Positions 1-7,809 of a stretch of DNA of 64,000 nt are shown piece by piece. This DNA is from a virus. Below the pieces are notes generated by a model. The model was not told the origin of the DNA. It saw only the letters and a program-made list of their open reading frames with translations, and ran no database searches. How positions within the stretch are numbered: position 1 is the stretch's first letter; each line of letters begins with the position of its first letter. The translations under genes were made by a program, and so were the position numbers. The DNA is taken from IMG/VR virus record IMGVR_UViG_3300029923_000008, positions 62,001 to 126,000 of that record; one strand, 5' to 3'.

Positions 1-262
1 CTAATCCTGAATCATCAGTATTCCACAATTCAAATTGTATTTTTTTAATATTAATTATAATCTCTTTATCAATATCATAATCTTTATTTAGGATTATAAT
101 TAAATTATCATAAGCGTCAGATTGAGCTTTTTTGCAGATATAAACTGCATCACTTCTATCTAAAAATTTTCTATTATCAAAATCATTATTTAGTAAATTT
201 TTCCAAAATCTACCAGAACCAATTTGTCTAATAAAAATATCTTTCCATGTATCTTCTTTCAT
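1..262 (-). CDS. Hypothetical protein, C-terminus cut by window edge
   Basis: The first 87 codons of a minus-strand gene are visible. The start is the ATG at 260-262, four bases after the upstream stop. The protein begins MKEDTWKDIFIRQIGSGRFW and is rich in Asp, Asn, Lys and Ile. No stop is seen before the window edge. I recognise no family. It continues the operon of the next two genes, with no promoter in between. Confidence 0.7.
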   Translation of the reverse strand, partial: MKEDTWKDIFIRQIGSGRFWKNLLNNDFDNRKFLDRSDAVYICKKAQSDAYDNLIIILNKDYDIDKEIIINIKKIQFELWNTDDSGL

Positions 263-265
263 AAA

Positions 266-718
266 TTATCTACGATAGTTTCTGTTATTGTTGTATTGTT
301 TTATTTTTTGACTATACATTTTTGATTTGTTTTTGTTGCTTTCTAATTTTTCAACTCTTAACATTTCTCTTTCTTCAAATAGTATATCATTTCCAACATC
401 TGAGTTATACCAATAATTAGGATTAGGATAATGAAATTCTTTTTTATCATTAAGAGTCTTTGATTTTTCAATAAAACTTAATATTAAATCTTCTTTGCTA
501 TTATGTTTTATTTGATTTGCTACACTCATCAATTTCAATTTACGTATCAATTTAATATCAATACTATAATTTACAACACAGGTAAATGTGCTATTAAATT
601 TCAGACCAGGATATTCTATTTTTACAAACTTATAAATTTCTCCTTTATAATATTTAAGACGAGGACCATTAAATCCTGATGCATCGAAAGTTAAAAATAA
701 AACATTTTCATCAATCAT
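266..718 (-). CDS. Hypothetical protein, 150 aa
   Basis: The protein has no recognised family. It has a basic C-terminal third (many Lys, Asn and Arg) and a mid-protein segment IKLIRKLKLMSVANQIKHNS that resembles the basic tail found at the ends of many other small proteins here. Its start overlaps the stop of the upstream gene (ATGA overlap), so the two are probably translationally coupled. A cytoplasmic accessory role is the only reasonable guess. Confidence 0.75.
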   Translation of the reverse strand: MIDENVLFLTFDASGFNGPRLKYYKGEIYKFVKIEYPGLKFNSTFTCVVNYSIDIKLIRKLKLMSVANQIKHNSKEDLILSFIEKSKTLNDKKEFHYPNPNYWYNSDVGNDILFEEREMLRVEKLESNKNKSKMYSQKIKQYNNNRNYRR

Positions 719-1017
719 TTTTCTAAATCTTTTTTAGCGATATATTCAACAACTTCTTTTGATTTTTTAATCTCAGATATTACCAATAAATATAATGAAT
801 CTTTGATAACTATTTTTTCTCCGTCAGATGAACTTTCTAACATTGTTAATAAATTATATATAGGACTTAATTTATTTCGAACAGACGCAAGTTCTTCAAA
901 TTGAATTTTTTCAATCTCTTTTAATAAGTCTTGTTTATCATTCCAGCTTGATGATGGTTGTTGTTCAGAATCAAATTTCCAAAAACTATTTACTAAATTT
1001 AAAATATTTTTTTGCAT
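715..1017 (-). CDS. Hypothetical helical protein, 100 aa
   Basis: This small acidic protein is predicted mostly helical by its pattern of Leu, Ile, Glu and Lys. No family is recognised. It lies between two other small minus-strand genes with a 7-base gap upstream and a 4-base overlap downstream, so it belongs to the same transcript. Confidence 0.75.
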   Translation of the reverse strand: MQKNILNLVNSFWKFDSEQQPSSSWNDKQDLLKEIEKIQFEELASVRNKLSPIYNLLTMLESSSDGEKIVIKDSLYLLVISEIKKSKEVVEYIAKKDLEK

Positions 1018-1024
1018 ATGATTA

Positions 1025-1279
1025 TTATTTTGTGAGTTCTAATTCTTTTAATTTTTTATATCTCAATATCTTAATATTATAATCTTTCATTTTTTTAATA
1101 AATATTTCTTCATCAGTAAAGCTTCCTAGATAATTATCGTAACCTCCGTAATATAAATGAAATTCGTTATGTGTCTGAAATTCCACAAACTTTACTCTAA
1201 AACTATTATATCTATGATAAAAAATATTATCTTCAATATCGAAAAAGAAATTATTAAGACTTAGTGTAAATATTGTCAT
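1025..1279 (-). CDS. Small protein with basic C-terminal tail, 84 aa
   Basis: The C-terminus, KILRYKKLKELELTK, is one instance of the basic Lys/Leu tail shared by many small proteins of this genome. The N-terminal part is aromatic-rich and beta-like. It is probably the first gene of the operon running down to 1, because a promoter-like TATCTTTA lies just upstream. No family is recognised. Confidence 0.75.
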   Translation of the reverse strand: MTIFTLSLNNFFFDIEDNIFYHRYNSFRVKFVEFQTHNEFHLYYGGYDNYLGSFTDEEIFIKKMKDYNIKILRYKKLKELELTK

Positions 1280-1291
1280 TTATAATATTAT

Positions 1292-1299
1292 TAAAGATA
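1292..1299 (-). promoter_or_regulatory. Possible Bacteroidota-type promoter (TATCTTTA)
   Basis: On the minus strand the sequence reads TATCTTTA, one base off TAnnTTTG, about 15 bases before the ATG at 1279. It is weaker than the other promoters listed here. Confidence 0.35.
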
Positions 1300-1323
1300 C
1301 AAACTATTTTTGTAATTACCAAA

Positions 1324-1533
1324 TTATTTTTCAATTTTTTTTATTTCGTACCCTATTTTATTCAATTCACTTACTATATCTTCCACCATCTTCTCAGCTT
1401 CTTCTACTTGAAGTACTGCATATAATCCTTCTTTGTTTTCTGTCCATCTCATAATATAAATAGCATTATAAAGTGCAGAATCAATTAATTCCAATTCTTC
1501 TTTAAAAGATAAATCTTCTATTTTTATTTTCAT
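1324..1533 (-). CDS. Hypothetical protein, 69 aa
   Basis: This is a short, acidic and probably helical protein with no recognised family. The sequence YNAIYIMRWTENKEGLY suggests an amphipathic helix pair. It is divergent from the plus-strand membrane-protein gene at 1583, with 49 bases between the two starts that must hold both sets of signals. Confidence 0.7.
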   Translation of the reverse strand: MKIKIEDLSFKEELELIDSALYNAIYIMRWTENKEGLYAVLQVEEAEKMVEDIVSELNKIGYEIKKIEK

Positions 1534-1582
1534 TTTTTAAAAAATTAAATTTGATAATAAATATATACAATAAAAATAAACT

Positions 1583-2065
1583 ATGAATAATTTAATTTTA
1601 TATTTAATTATGAATACTTTTTTCATTTCATATGTATTATCAATGTTTTTAACATATGGAGTATTGTCATCAGTTTCATTGAGTTATTATAAACTTCCAA
1701 GAAATTTACAATTTCTTTTTACTATTGCGATGTGGGGATATGCAATTCCTGCTATTATGATTGGAGTTCCGTTATCTGGATTGATGTTTTTAGCTGGATC
1801 AGGTATATGCTTTGTTGGTGCTGCTCCTGCTTTTAAAGATTTAAAAATGGAAAATACAGTTCACTCAATTGGAGCTATAGTTGGTATATTTTTCTCCCAA
1901 ATATTTATTACATTCATTATGAATCAATGGTATTTAACTGCAGGCTTATTGTTATTGACTGCTATAACATATTTAATACCAAAAATGAAGCCAAATATAG
2001 TTTGGTGGATAGAAATATTTACATTTTTAACTGTTTCAATATCATATTTTTTATTAATATTCTAA
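1583..2065 (+). CDS. Polytopic membrane protein, 160 aa
   Basis: The sequence shows about five hydrophobic segments (approximate residues 4-25, 45-62, 66-82, 95-115 and 118-158) with few charges. It is an inner-membrane protein of unknown role, and no transporter signature is visible. It is one of very few plus-strand genes in the first 22 kb and ends in a palindromic terminator, so it is transcribed alone. Superinfection immunity or envelope modification are possible roles, but nothing in the sequence decides between them. Confidence 0.8.
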   Translation: MNNLILYLIMNTFFISYVLSMFLTYGVLSSVSLSYYKLPRNLQFLFTIAMWGYAIPAIMIGVPLSGLMFLAGSGICFVGAAPAFKDLKMENTVHSIGAIVGIFFSQIFITFIMNQWYLTAGLLLLTAITYLIPKMKPNIVWWIEIFTFLTVSISYFLLIF

Positions 2066-2086
2066 ATTTAGAATATTAATAAAAAA
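2053..2086. terminator. Bidirectional terminator between convergent genes
   Basis: A perfect 28-base palindrome at 2053-2080, centred on TCTAAATTTAGA, is followed by an A-run that gives a U-run on the minus strand. It contains the stop codon of the plus-strand membrane-protein gene and lies just after the end of the minus-strand radical SAM gene. Confidence 0.7.
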
Positions 2087-2095
2087 TTATATAAA

Positions 2096-3172
2096 TTAAA
2101 TTTCATAAATTGAACAACTTTTAGCACAGTTCCTACATTTTATGACACCATCACGGAATTTTTTTGTTTTTTCATTTTGCCAAATATCTTCAATGAAATC
2201 ATTACAATCAATTACAGATAATCCTTTTTCCCAACCTTCTGTATCAGGTGAAAATGAACATGGAAAGAAATTGCCATTGACATCAACATATAAGCTATAT
2301 AGTGTGCTTTCACAAGGTTCTGCACATTGAATCATTTTTTCTTCATTTACATGTCCTTTAATTGCTTTCATGAATTTTTGTGCTGAGCAAGAATCAAATC
2401 CCATAGGAACAGAATTAGTAAGAGCATAATTAGTAAGATTAGAAAATTGTTCTTGAGTCAATTGATGAAATTTGCCTTTGCTTCTACCTTTTGTTTTTAA
2501 ACTCAAAAATACTAATGCTCCTAATTTTTCAAGTCTTGGATCAGTTTTTATATCATCCATTATTTCAAATGCCTTTTCATATGTTTCTTGACTAATCATA
2601 TAGTGAATATTCACTTGTTTCATTCCACGATCAGTAAGTTTTTTAATAGCGTCATATGATAGATTTTTATCATAAATAGAAACTGCACATGCTCCGCACA
2701 TCTCAGAAATTTTATCAAATTCATCATCATCAACGTCACCATTTATTGTCAAATTTGGTGTGACACCATTATCTTTCGCATATTTGAAAATTTCCCACAT
2801 TTCAGGATGTCTTCTCAATGTACCACAACCAAATGCGATTTGTCCAATACTTGATGGTAATTTATCGAAAACTTTTTTGAATGTTTCTAATGACATATTA
2901 TGTCCATGATTACCATTACTCTTATAGCAGAATTTACATGGCCCTATTCCAGGAACACCTTCACAAATTTCAGCAATTTCGATATCTGCAATTTCAGGTA
3001 ATCCAAGATTTAAATCTCCATCATCTTCTTCTGTTTTACCCCATCTGGCAAAGAATCCTGTTTTTTTATTAAATAGAAAATTGTAGTTTTCTGATTTTAA
3101 AATTTTCACTTCATTGTTATCAACAATTAGTGCTTTTTCTCCGTTTGCCAGTTTTAAATTAGTTTTTTTCAT
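2096..3172 (-). CDS. Radical SAM protein with SPASM/twitch-like C-terminus, 358 aa
   Basis: The segment CEGVPGIGPCKFCYK (about residues 69-83) places three cysteines as C-x8-C-x2-C, consistent with a radical SAM 4Fe-4S site in a variant spacing. It is followed by a TIM-barrel-like region. The C-terminal fifth has more cysteines (CAEPCES, FFPCSF, CRNCAKSC) in the arrangement of an auxiliary-cluster SPASM or twitch domain, and VDVNGNFFPCSF is typical of that domain. Known SPASM enzymes modify peptides or proteins, or carry out difficult radical chemistry. The substrate here is unknown. It is the third gene of a three-gene operon after an 84-aa protein and an SH3-like protein, overlapping the latter by 14 bases. 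QueE is unlikely because that family is shorter and lacks the second Cys-rich domain. Confidence 0.88.
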   Translation of the reverse strand: MKKTNLKLANGEKALIVDNNEVKILKSENYNFLFNKKTGFFARWGKTEEDDGDLNLGLPEIADIEIAEICEGVPGIGPCKFCYKSNGNHGHNMSLETFKKVFDKLPSSIGQIAFGCGTLRRHPEMWEIFKYAKDNGVTPNLTINGDVDDDEFDKISEMCGACAVSIYDKNLSYDAIKKLTDRGMKQVNIHYMISQETYEKAFEIMDDIKTDPRLEKLGALVFLSLKTKGRSKGKFHQLTQEQFSNLTNYALTNSVPMGFDSCSAQKFMKAIKGHVNEEKMIQCAEPCESTLYSLYVDVNGNFFPCSFSPDTEGWEKGLSVIDCNDFIEDIWQNEKTKKFRDGVIKCRNCAKSCSIYEI

Positions 3173-3425
3173 ATTTTTTCAAGTTGTTTAATTTTTGTCT
3201 TCTTTCAAATTTCAATGATGTTTCAAATAATCCAATATAATATAATGAATATGGTTTTTCTTTTATTCCAACACGTATAATGACATTATCAATTAATCCT
3301 TTATGTATCTCAGATATAGTATAAGTTTCATCAACACTCAAATCTGATGGTATTCCAAATTCCTCAAATATATTTGAAGGTTTTTTTAGAATAATTTTAT
3401 CTCCAATATTCAAATTTGTTATCAT
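3159..3425 (-). CDS. SH3-like small beta-barrel protein with basic tail, 88 aa
   Basis: The N-terminal pattern NIGDKIILKK, then DETYTISEIH, fits the small beta-barrel paralogues of this genome (compare the genes at 17160, 19757 and 20077). It ends in the basic tail FERRQKLNNLKKYEKN. It overlaps the radical SAM gene downstream by 14 bases, so it is translated with it; a role as partner or adaptor is inference only. Confidence 0.78.
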   Translation of the reverse strand: MITNLNIGDKIILKKPSNIFEEFGIPSDLSVDETYTISEIHKGLIDNVIIRVGIKEKPYSLYYIGLFETSLKFERRQKLNNLKKYEKN

Positions 3426-3441
3426 TTTTTATACTAATTAT

Positions 3442-3696
3442 TTAGCATTCAAATTTTTCAATTTCATTTATTTCATTTATATCACAAAAATGAGTTTTCA
3501 AAACATCTAATGCTGAATTGAAATTGTTTTCAGTGGTATCTACGACATCTTTATATTCTGATGAGCTATCAGCAAATAAAATTGTCCAGCCATTTTCTCC
3601 TGCATCAATTGTTACTGTTAATTGACCAGCTCCAACTTTAAAACTTTTACTTTTTTTTACCTCACTTGAAGGCATCATACCAAAAAATCTATTCAT
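3442..3696 (-). CDS. Hypothetical 84-aa protein upstream of radical SAM gene
   Basis: The protein has a beta-like core (GAGQLTVTIDAGENGWTILF) and a C-terminus ending in EKFEC, so the last residue is a cysteine. It is the first gene of the operon with an SH3-like protein and the radical SAM/SPASM enzyme. Small proteins beside SPASM enzymes are sometimes their substrates. That is a hypothesis here, since no leader-core arrangement is obvious. Confidence 0.75.
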   Translation of the reverse strand: MNRFFGMMPSSEVKKSKSFKVGAGQLTVTIDAGENGWTILFADSSSEYKDVVDTTENNFNSALDVLKTHFCDINEINEIEKFEC

Positions 3697-3716
3697 ATTT
3701 TCAATTTTTAATTATT

Positions 3717-3857
3717 TTATTCTTCTATTCTTTTATCAACTTTTCTTTTTGATGCATTATAGAATCCTAATCTTTTAATTTTTATTGTTTTGTTTTTTAA
3801 CCAACTTTTAACACAATAAGAATTTTTCAATTTCCTTTTTTTGTTTTCTGATGACAT
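3717..3857 (-). CDS. Small basic protein, 46 aa
   Basis: A 46-codon reading frame starts at the ATG at 3855-3857 and fills the gap between two annotated small genes. It encodes a very basic peptide (MSSENKKRKLKNSYCVKSWL onward, ending KVDKRIEE). Supporting evidence is its in-line position, spacing of 11-20 bases on either side and composition like its neighbours. It could bind nucleic acid, but no family is known. Confidence 0.6.
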   Translation of the reverse strand: MSSENKKRKLKNSYCVKSWLKNKTIKIKRLGFYNASKRKVDKRIEE

Positions 3858-3868
3858 AATTTTATTTT

Positions 3869-4186
3869 TTAAAGTGAAAATACAAAATCCGCTGACATTT
3901 TATGCTCAACTTGTTCTCCAATACTATTTTGAAAAGTGAAATATAAACTATGAATATATTCAGTCTTCAAAAATTTATAAGTTTCATCACCTTCAAATAA
4001 ATCATCCAATAAACAAGCTTCTTCTATTATATAATCAATAACTTCTTTAGACTCTAATTTATCTTTTATTTCATTATAAGCATTAATATATGTATCTGTG
4101 TTTTCAACTTTAAAAACAAGCCCATTAGATACCCAGTAATCTTCTCTGTCTACATTTGAGAATAAAATTGCATTTTTAGTTTTCAT
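3869..4186 (-). CDS. Hypothetical acidic protein, 105 aa
   Basis: No family is recognised. The protein is acidic and likely alpha/beta, ending HKMSADFVFSL. It is tightly packed with the upstream gene (4-base gap), which marks one operon. Confidence 0.75.
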   Translation of the reverse strand: MKTKNAILFSNVDREDYWVSNGLVFKVENTDTYINAYNEIKDKLESKEVIDYIIEEACLLDDLFEGDETYKFLKTEYIHSLYFTFQNSIGEQVEHKMSADFVFSL

Positions 4187-4190
4187 ATTT

Positions 4191-4454
4191 TTATTTTTCG
4201 AATAAATTATCTGGAAATATAGTCTTATCTATTTTATTGAGTCTTTCAGTTAACTCTTTATCCTTTTTTATTTTATTTTTTAGCATAACTTTACAGACTT
4301 TATCAATTTCTTCAATTATATTATTGATAAATCCTAACTTGATAACTTTTATTTCATCTCCGTTATCAATGATTGCTACTATTGATTTTTTTTTATATTT
4401 GAGTTCAATTTCAACTTCATATTCATCAACTAATTTTAAAATTTTACTTTCCAT
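4191..4454 (-). CDS. Hypothetical coiled-coil-like protein, 87 aa
   Basis: Alternating Lys/Glu and Ile/Leu suggests a short beta-hairpin followed by a long charged helix. No family is recognised. The complementary strand carries an apparent Ser/Ile-rich reading frame, which I treat as a shadow of this gene. Confidence 0.75.
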   Translation of the reverse strand: MESKILKLVDEYEVEIELKYKKKSIVAIIDNGDEIKVIKLGFINNIIEEIDKVCKVMLKNKIKKDKELTERLNKIDKTIFPDNLFEK

Positions 4455-4479
4455 AATTTATAGTATTTAATTTTTATTG

Positions 4480-4848
4480 TCAAATCTCTTTCAAAACTCC
4501 ATATTTAATTAAATCTGTATAATCAAATGTGGTTACATTACTTTTAATTAAACATTCAGAAATTATAATATGTGAGCCATATTTTTTTTCATGATTAAAT
4601 ATGATTTGTTTATCTCCATATTGTTTCATAAATTTTTTATTGTCCGATATACAAGGATACCATTCTACATTTTTATCAAGATAACATTCCATATCTTTAG
4701 AATATTTTAATAATAAGCCATCCTTTGTTTTTTCGTGAATCATATTTAATAATTCATCTTCGTTTAGATTAGAACAAATAAATTCAGTCGATAATGTTTC
4801 TAATTTTGTTTCTAAATCTCTAAACTTTGTTATTTTATATATGTTCAT
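4480..4848 (-). CDS. Hypothetical protein, 122 aa
   Basis: The protein is acidic, with features such as ECYLDKNVEWYPCISDNKKF and a C-terminus DLIKYGVLKEI. No domain is recognised. It is probably the head of a short operon with the two genes to its left; no clear TAnnTTTG promoter is visible in the 62-base gap upstream. Confidence 0.75.
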   Translation of the reverse strand: MNIYKITKFRDLETKLETLSTEFICSNLNEDELLNMIHEKTKDGLLLKYSKDMECYLDKNVEWYPCISDNKKFMKQYGDKQIIFNHEKKYGSHIIISECLIKSNVTTFDYTDLIKYGVLKEI

Positions 4849-4910
4849 ATATTTTAATATTTTATTTCTATAATTATTGATTTAAAAATAATCATTAGTT
4901 TATTTTTTCT

Positions 4911-5135
4911 TTATTTCTCAATAACTTCAACTGTTTCATCTGAATGAATGAAAAGTTCATTATCATTATCAGGATCATCTGTTTTAAAAGTGATGTAATA
5001 ATCTTTAAATGCTCCATTACATTCAAATGGACCATCAACAATAAGAATAGTTTTTTTTGTTCTTTTCATTGTTCTTTCACTTATAAAAGGTCTTACTAAG
5101 TCTCCAGCCTTTAATTCATTTGCAGGTATTATCAT
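4911..5135 (-). CDS. SH3/KOW-like small protein, 74 aa
   Basis: The pattern NELKAGDLVRPF, then KKTILIVDGPFE, then FIHSDETVEVIEK is that of a five-strand small barrel, as in the VGD family found throughout this window, but without the basic tail. It sits five bases after the neighbouring gene in one operon. Function is unknown. Confidence 0.75.
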   Translation of the reverse strand: MIIPANELKAGDLVRPFISERTMKRTKKTILIVDGPFECNGAFKDYYITFKTDDPDNDNELFIHSDETVEVIEK

Positions 5136-5140
5136 ACTAT

Positions 5141-5455
5141 TTATTTTTTTACAGCTAAAATAGCATTACCACAAGAGTTATATACTTCAATACCAACATA
5201 AATTGAATCTTCATGTAACGTGAAATAATCACGACTACTACCTACTGTATAAACTCCGTTGATACCAGTTTTGTAATAATTAGTTTTGTCAATAATAGAA
5301 GTTTCTTTCCAACTATTATCATTACAACTTTCAACACAATCTGTCATTCCATCAAATGAACTAATATTTTTTACGAATAGATTTTCACTATTTCTTTTTG
5401 CAAATCCTTTTAATGTTGCAAGCGTAATTTTTTTTGTGTCTTTTAACTGTTTCAT
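5141..5455 (-). CDS. Hypothetical beta-rich protein, 104 aa
   Basis: The protein begins MKQLKDTKKITLATLKGFAK, then contains a beta-rich region with Gly and Tyr. No family is recognised. It is the first gene after the strong Bacteroidota-type promoter at 5479-5509, so it should be expressed early, by host polymerase. Confidence 0.75.
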   Translation of the reverse strand: MKQLKDTKKITLATLKGFAKRNSENLFVKNISSFDGMTDCVESCNDNSWKETSIIDKTNYYKTGINGVYTVGSSRDYFTLHEDSIYVGIEVYNSCGNAILAVKK

Positions 5456-5478
5456 ATTGTTTATGTTTTAATTGAATA

Positions 5479-5509
5479 CAAAGATACTAATAATAATTAT
5501 ATAAACAAA
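5479..5509 (-). promoter_or_regulatory. Bacteroidota-type promoter, TTTG-N19-TATCTTTG
   Basis: On the minus strand TATCTTTG (5479-5486) is preceded by TTTG (5506-5509) with a 19-base spacer. This exactly matches the Bacteroidota consensus. It lies 24 bases before the ATG of the 104-aa gene and is the best-formed promoter in the window. Confidence 0.8.
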
Positions 5510-5536
5510 AAATCATAAATAAATTTATGATTTTTT
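5507..5536 (-). terminator. Rho-independent terminator
   Basis: An inverted repeat with a stem of about 13 pairs (AAAAAATCATAAA against its complement) and a U-run lies 12 bases after the stop of the 193-aa gene. It overlaps the -33 box of the next promoter, so one operon ends where the next begins. Confidence 0.7.
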
Positions 5537-5547
5537 AATTATCAGAA

Positions 5548-6129
5548 TTAATCTTCGTGTAGACTCCACAACAGAAGTTTATCTCCAAAAGATATTGAAT
5601 CAATTTCTACAATATCAGAGTCTTTTAGATAATGATTTTCAATCTTCAAATTTGGTTCGTCTAAATATTTTTCAATATCATCACACATCCAGCCACCCCA
5701 AGATTCCAAATCAGACCTAAATTCATCAACACCCTGATAAATCAAATTAGCATATGCATCACTATCTTCTTTGTCTACTTTGGTGGTTATCCATTTACCT
5801 GATTGATATTCATCTAATAGATATTCAGAAAATTCTTTTTGACTTTTAATTTTATCAATTGTTTTAATTTTACCACTATTTCCACCTGTGAAATTTTTAA
5901 AATTTGTAATCATACTAAAATCTTTATCACTAACTTCAAAAATTTCAGAGTCACTAGATCTTACATATATTTCTCTATTTGAAACTTTGTTTTGAAATTT
6001 GCGTATGATATTATCATCTTTTCCTGATTTTGAAATTCTTTTCCAATCTTTTGAATTTGTGAAATTATTTTCTTTCTCAATTAGATATTTAACTATTGAG
6101 TTAATACAATCTTCTGTGGTTACTTTCAT
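5548..6129 (-). CDS. Hypothetical protein, 193 aa
   Basis: This acidic alpha/beta protein has no recognised family. Trp-rich segments (SWGGWMCDDIEKYLD; LLLWSLHED at the C-terminus) suggest a folded globular domain. It is two bases from the upstream 261-aa gene, so the two are coupled. An early accessory role is likely from context. Confidence 0.78.
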   Translation of the reverse strand: MKVTTEDCINSIVKYLIEKENNFTNSKDWKRISKSGKDDNIIRKFQNKVSNREIYVRSSDSEIFEVSDKDFSMITNFKNFTGGNSGKIKTIDKIKSQKEFSEYLLDEYQSGKWITTKVDKEDSDAYANLIYQGVDEFRSDLESWGGWMCDDIEKYLDEPNLKIENHYLKDSDIVEIDSISFGDKLLLWSLHED

Positions 6130-6131
6130 TT

Positions 6132-6917
6132 TTATAAATTATATTTTTTTGAGTCTTTTTTTAACTCTTTTTTTTCCAAATATTCAACATAAAATTCCAG
6201 AACATTAAAATCAACAGGAATTCCAACTTTTGAATTATTGTCATATCTAATGATTTTAACATTTTTACAATCATTTTTACTTAATGTTGTTGAACTAGAA
6301 TCCGAAATGTAATATGGCACACCATCTTCATTATCATTATCATTATCATTACTATTTTGAAACCCAAATGCATTTAGTAAAGCAAGCTTGATTCTTCCCA
6401 TGTTAGTATAATATTTTGATTTCAATGGTTCTCCGTTTAAGAATATCTTATACTTAGAAACAACTAAATTTTCATCTTTAGCTTCACCAACCAAGCAAGT
6501 TCTAAAATCAGATAACTTTGCTTCAAATTTTTCACCAGCATATGGACCATCTAAAATTTCAATTATCAAATTGTATTTTTCATCGACAACTTTAATTTTT
6601 GTGTCTTTTTTAATAGTAAATGCTGGTTTTGGGCTACCACCTTTTGATAATGCATACTCATACAACCAATCTTTTTTCTGTTTACTCATATAGTCCAATT
6701 TAGATGTGTCAGCTACCCAAGAATCAGCGCCATTTGGTAAATTACAGCCATTTTCATCATTTTTAATACGATGATCACACACCCATTTATAATAGTAGTG
6801 TAAATCAAAATCCTTTGCTGCTCTCCAATCAATGTCTAATTTCATTGTTTGCTTAGTAAAAGGTACTTTTGATTGAACTGTAGAATTATGTTCGTCAAAT
6901 GTTTTTATTTTTTTCAT
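6132..6917 (-). CDS. Hypothetical protein, 261 aa, with N-terminal leader-like and C-terminal KYNL
   Basis: The first residues MKKIKTFDEHNS resemble the leaders of putative head-packaged proteins at 27-33 kb, though the expected Glu of the cleavage site is absent. The C-terminus KKYNL resembles KFNL/KFNI in that same group. The middle has a Trp-rich region (DIDWRAAKDFDLHYYYKW) and a beta-rich stretch with an Asn/Asp run (NDNDNDNED). Function is not recognised. It sits in an early-looking operon, so leader status is uncertain. Confidence 0.78.
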   Translation of the reverse strand: MKKIKTFDEHNSTVQSKVPFTKQTMKLDIDWRAAKDFDLHYYYKWVCDHRIKNDENGCNLPNGADSWVADTSKLDYMSKQKKDWLYEYALSKGGSPKPAFTIKKDTKIKVVDEKYNLIIEILDGPYAGEKFEAKLSDFRTCLVGEAKDENLVVSKYKIFLNGEPLKSKYYTNMGRIKLALLNAFGFQNSNDNDNDNEDGVPYYISDSSSTTLSKNDCKNVKIIRYDNNSKVGIPVDFNVLEFYVEYLEKKELKKDSKKYNL

Positions 6918-6947
6918 ATAATAATTTTATTTCTATATATTTTAAAT

Positions 6948-7739
6948 TTATTTATTTTCAGGAAAAATATACTCCAAATAATATCTTGTCAATGAATAGA
7001 TATCAGACCATTCTGCCTTACTACCAGGAAAATTTGTATTAATGAATGATAAGCCAGTACTATAAAAATACTCTTCATCAATATCTTTTTTTACTTCTGT
7101 TATCTTATATGCATCACCTAACATATCACCAACATTAAATTCAGCTATTTTATTAGCCATTTCGTTTTCAGAAAATAATTCGCAATTCATACGAAAGACT
7201 TCATCACATGCAAAAAGTAATAAATCTAAGCTGTGAGTATTTTCTCCTATTTGAGCTATTTTAACTTCTGTATATTCAGGTCTAACCAATGAAAGAGGAT
7301 TCCAAATTGTATGTACGTTATCTTTTTTAATTATTTCTAATAGTGAAGGAAAAATTTCCTCCATTGTTAAATAATTATTATCACAATGCTCGTCACTTGT
7401 TTTGTCATCCATTTTTTTACGATCATCATTGATTGTAAAAACAGACATTCTACTATGATATGAAATCTCTTTATCTTTATTAATACAAATAAATGTGAAA
7501 TGACCACCATATTGTCTTACCAATAATTGAATATCATCTTTAACTAAGAAAAACCAATCATAATTTTTACCCTCCCTAATTTTTATATCATCAAAAGAGA
7601 ATTTATCATCAACAGTGTTGATAGGTAAATACTTTAGTAAATAATCAAAACTATATTTTAACTTCTTAATAAGTTTATTTTCATAAACTATGTCATTTTT
7701 AAAACTGTCTTCACTGAACTTAAAAATTTCTTTTAGCAT
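6948..7739 (-). CDS. Hypothetical protein, 263 aa (start corrected)
   Basis: The reading frame can be extended to a TTG at 7764-7766, but that codon lies inside the promoter element TATCTTTG at 7764-7771. I therefore start at the ATG at 7737-7739 (MLKEIFKFSEDS). The protein is acidic, globular and of unknown family, with DWFFLVKDDIQLLVRQYGGH in a beta-rich N-terminal half and a helical C-terminal half. It is the first gene of the operon running left to 5548. Confidence 0.78.
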   Translation of the reverse strand: MLKEIFKFSEDSFKNDIVYENKLIKKLKYSFDYLLKYLPINTVDDKFSFDDIKIREGKNYDWFFLVKDDIQLLVRQYGGHFTFICINKDKEISYHSRMSVFTINDDRKKMDDKTSDEHCDNNYLTMEEIFPSLLEIIKKDNVHTIWNPLSLVRPEYTEVKIAQIGENTHSLDLLLFACDEVFRMNCELFSENEMANKIAEFNVGDMLGDAYKITEVKKDIDEEYFYSTGLSFINTNFPGSKAEWSDIYSLTRYYLEYIFPENK

Positions 7740-7763
7740 TTTGTTTATGTTTTTAATTATGTA

Positions 7764-7771
7764 CAAAGATA
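7764..7771 (-). promoter_or_regulatory. Bacteroidota-type -7 element TATCTTTG
   Basis: TATCTTTG on the minus strand lies 24 bases before the chosen ATG of the 263-aa gene. A TTTG -33 box is not obvious. Its overlap with the possible TTG start decides that start. Confidence 0.65.
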
Positions 7772-7809
7772 CTAATTAAATTTGATATAAAAAAATAATA
7801 TATAACTTT

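Noticed and set aside
6948-7766. Start of the 263-aa gene at the TTG at 7764-7766
   Set aside because: That codon is part of the promoter element TATCTTTG; an ATG lies 25 bases downstream.
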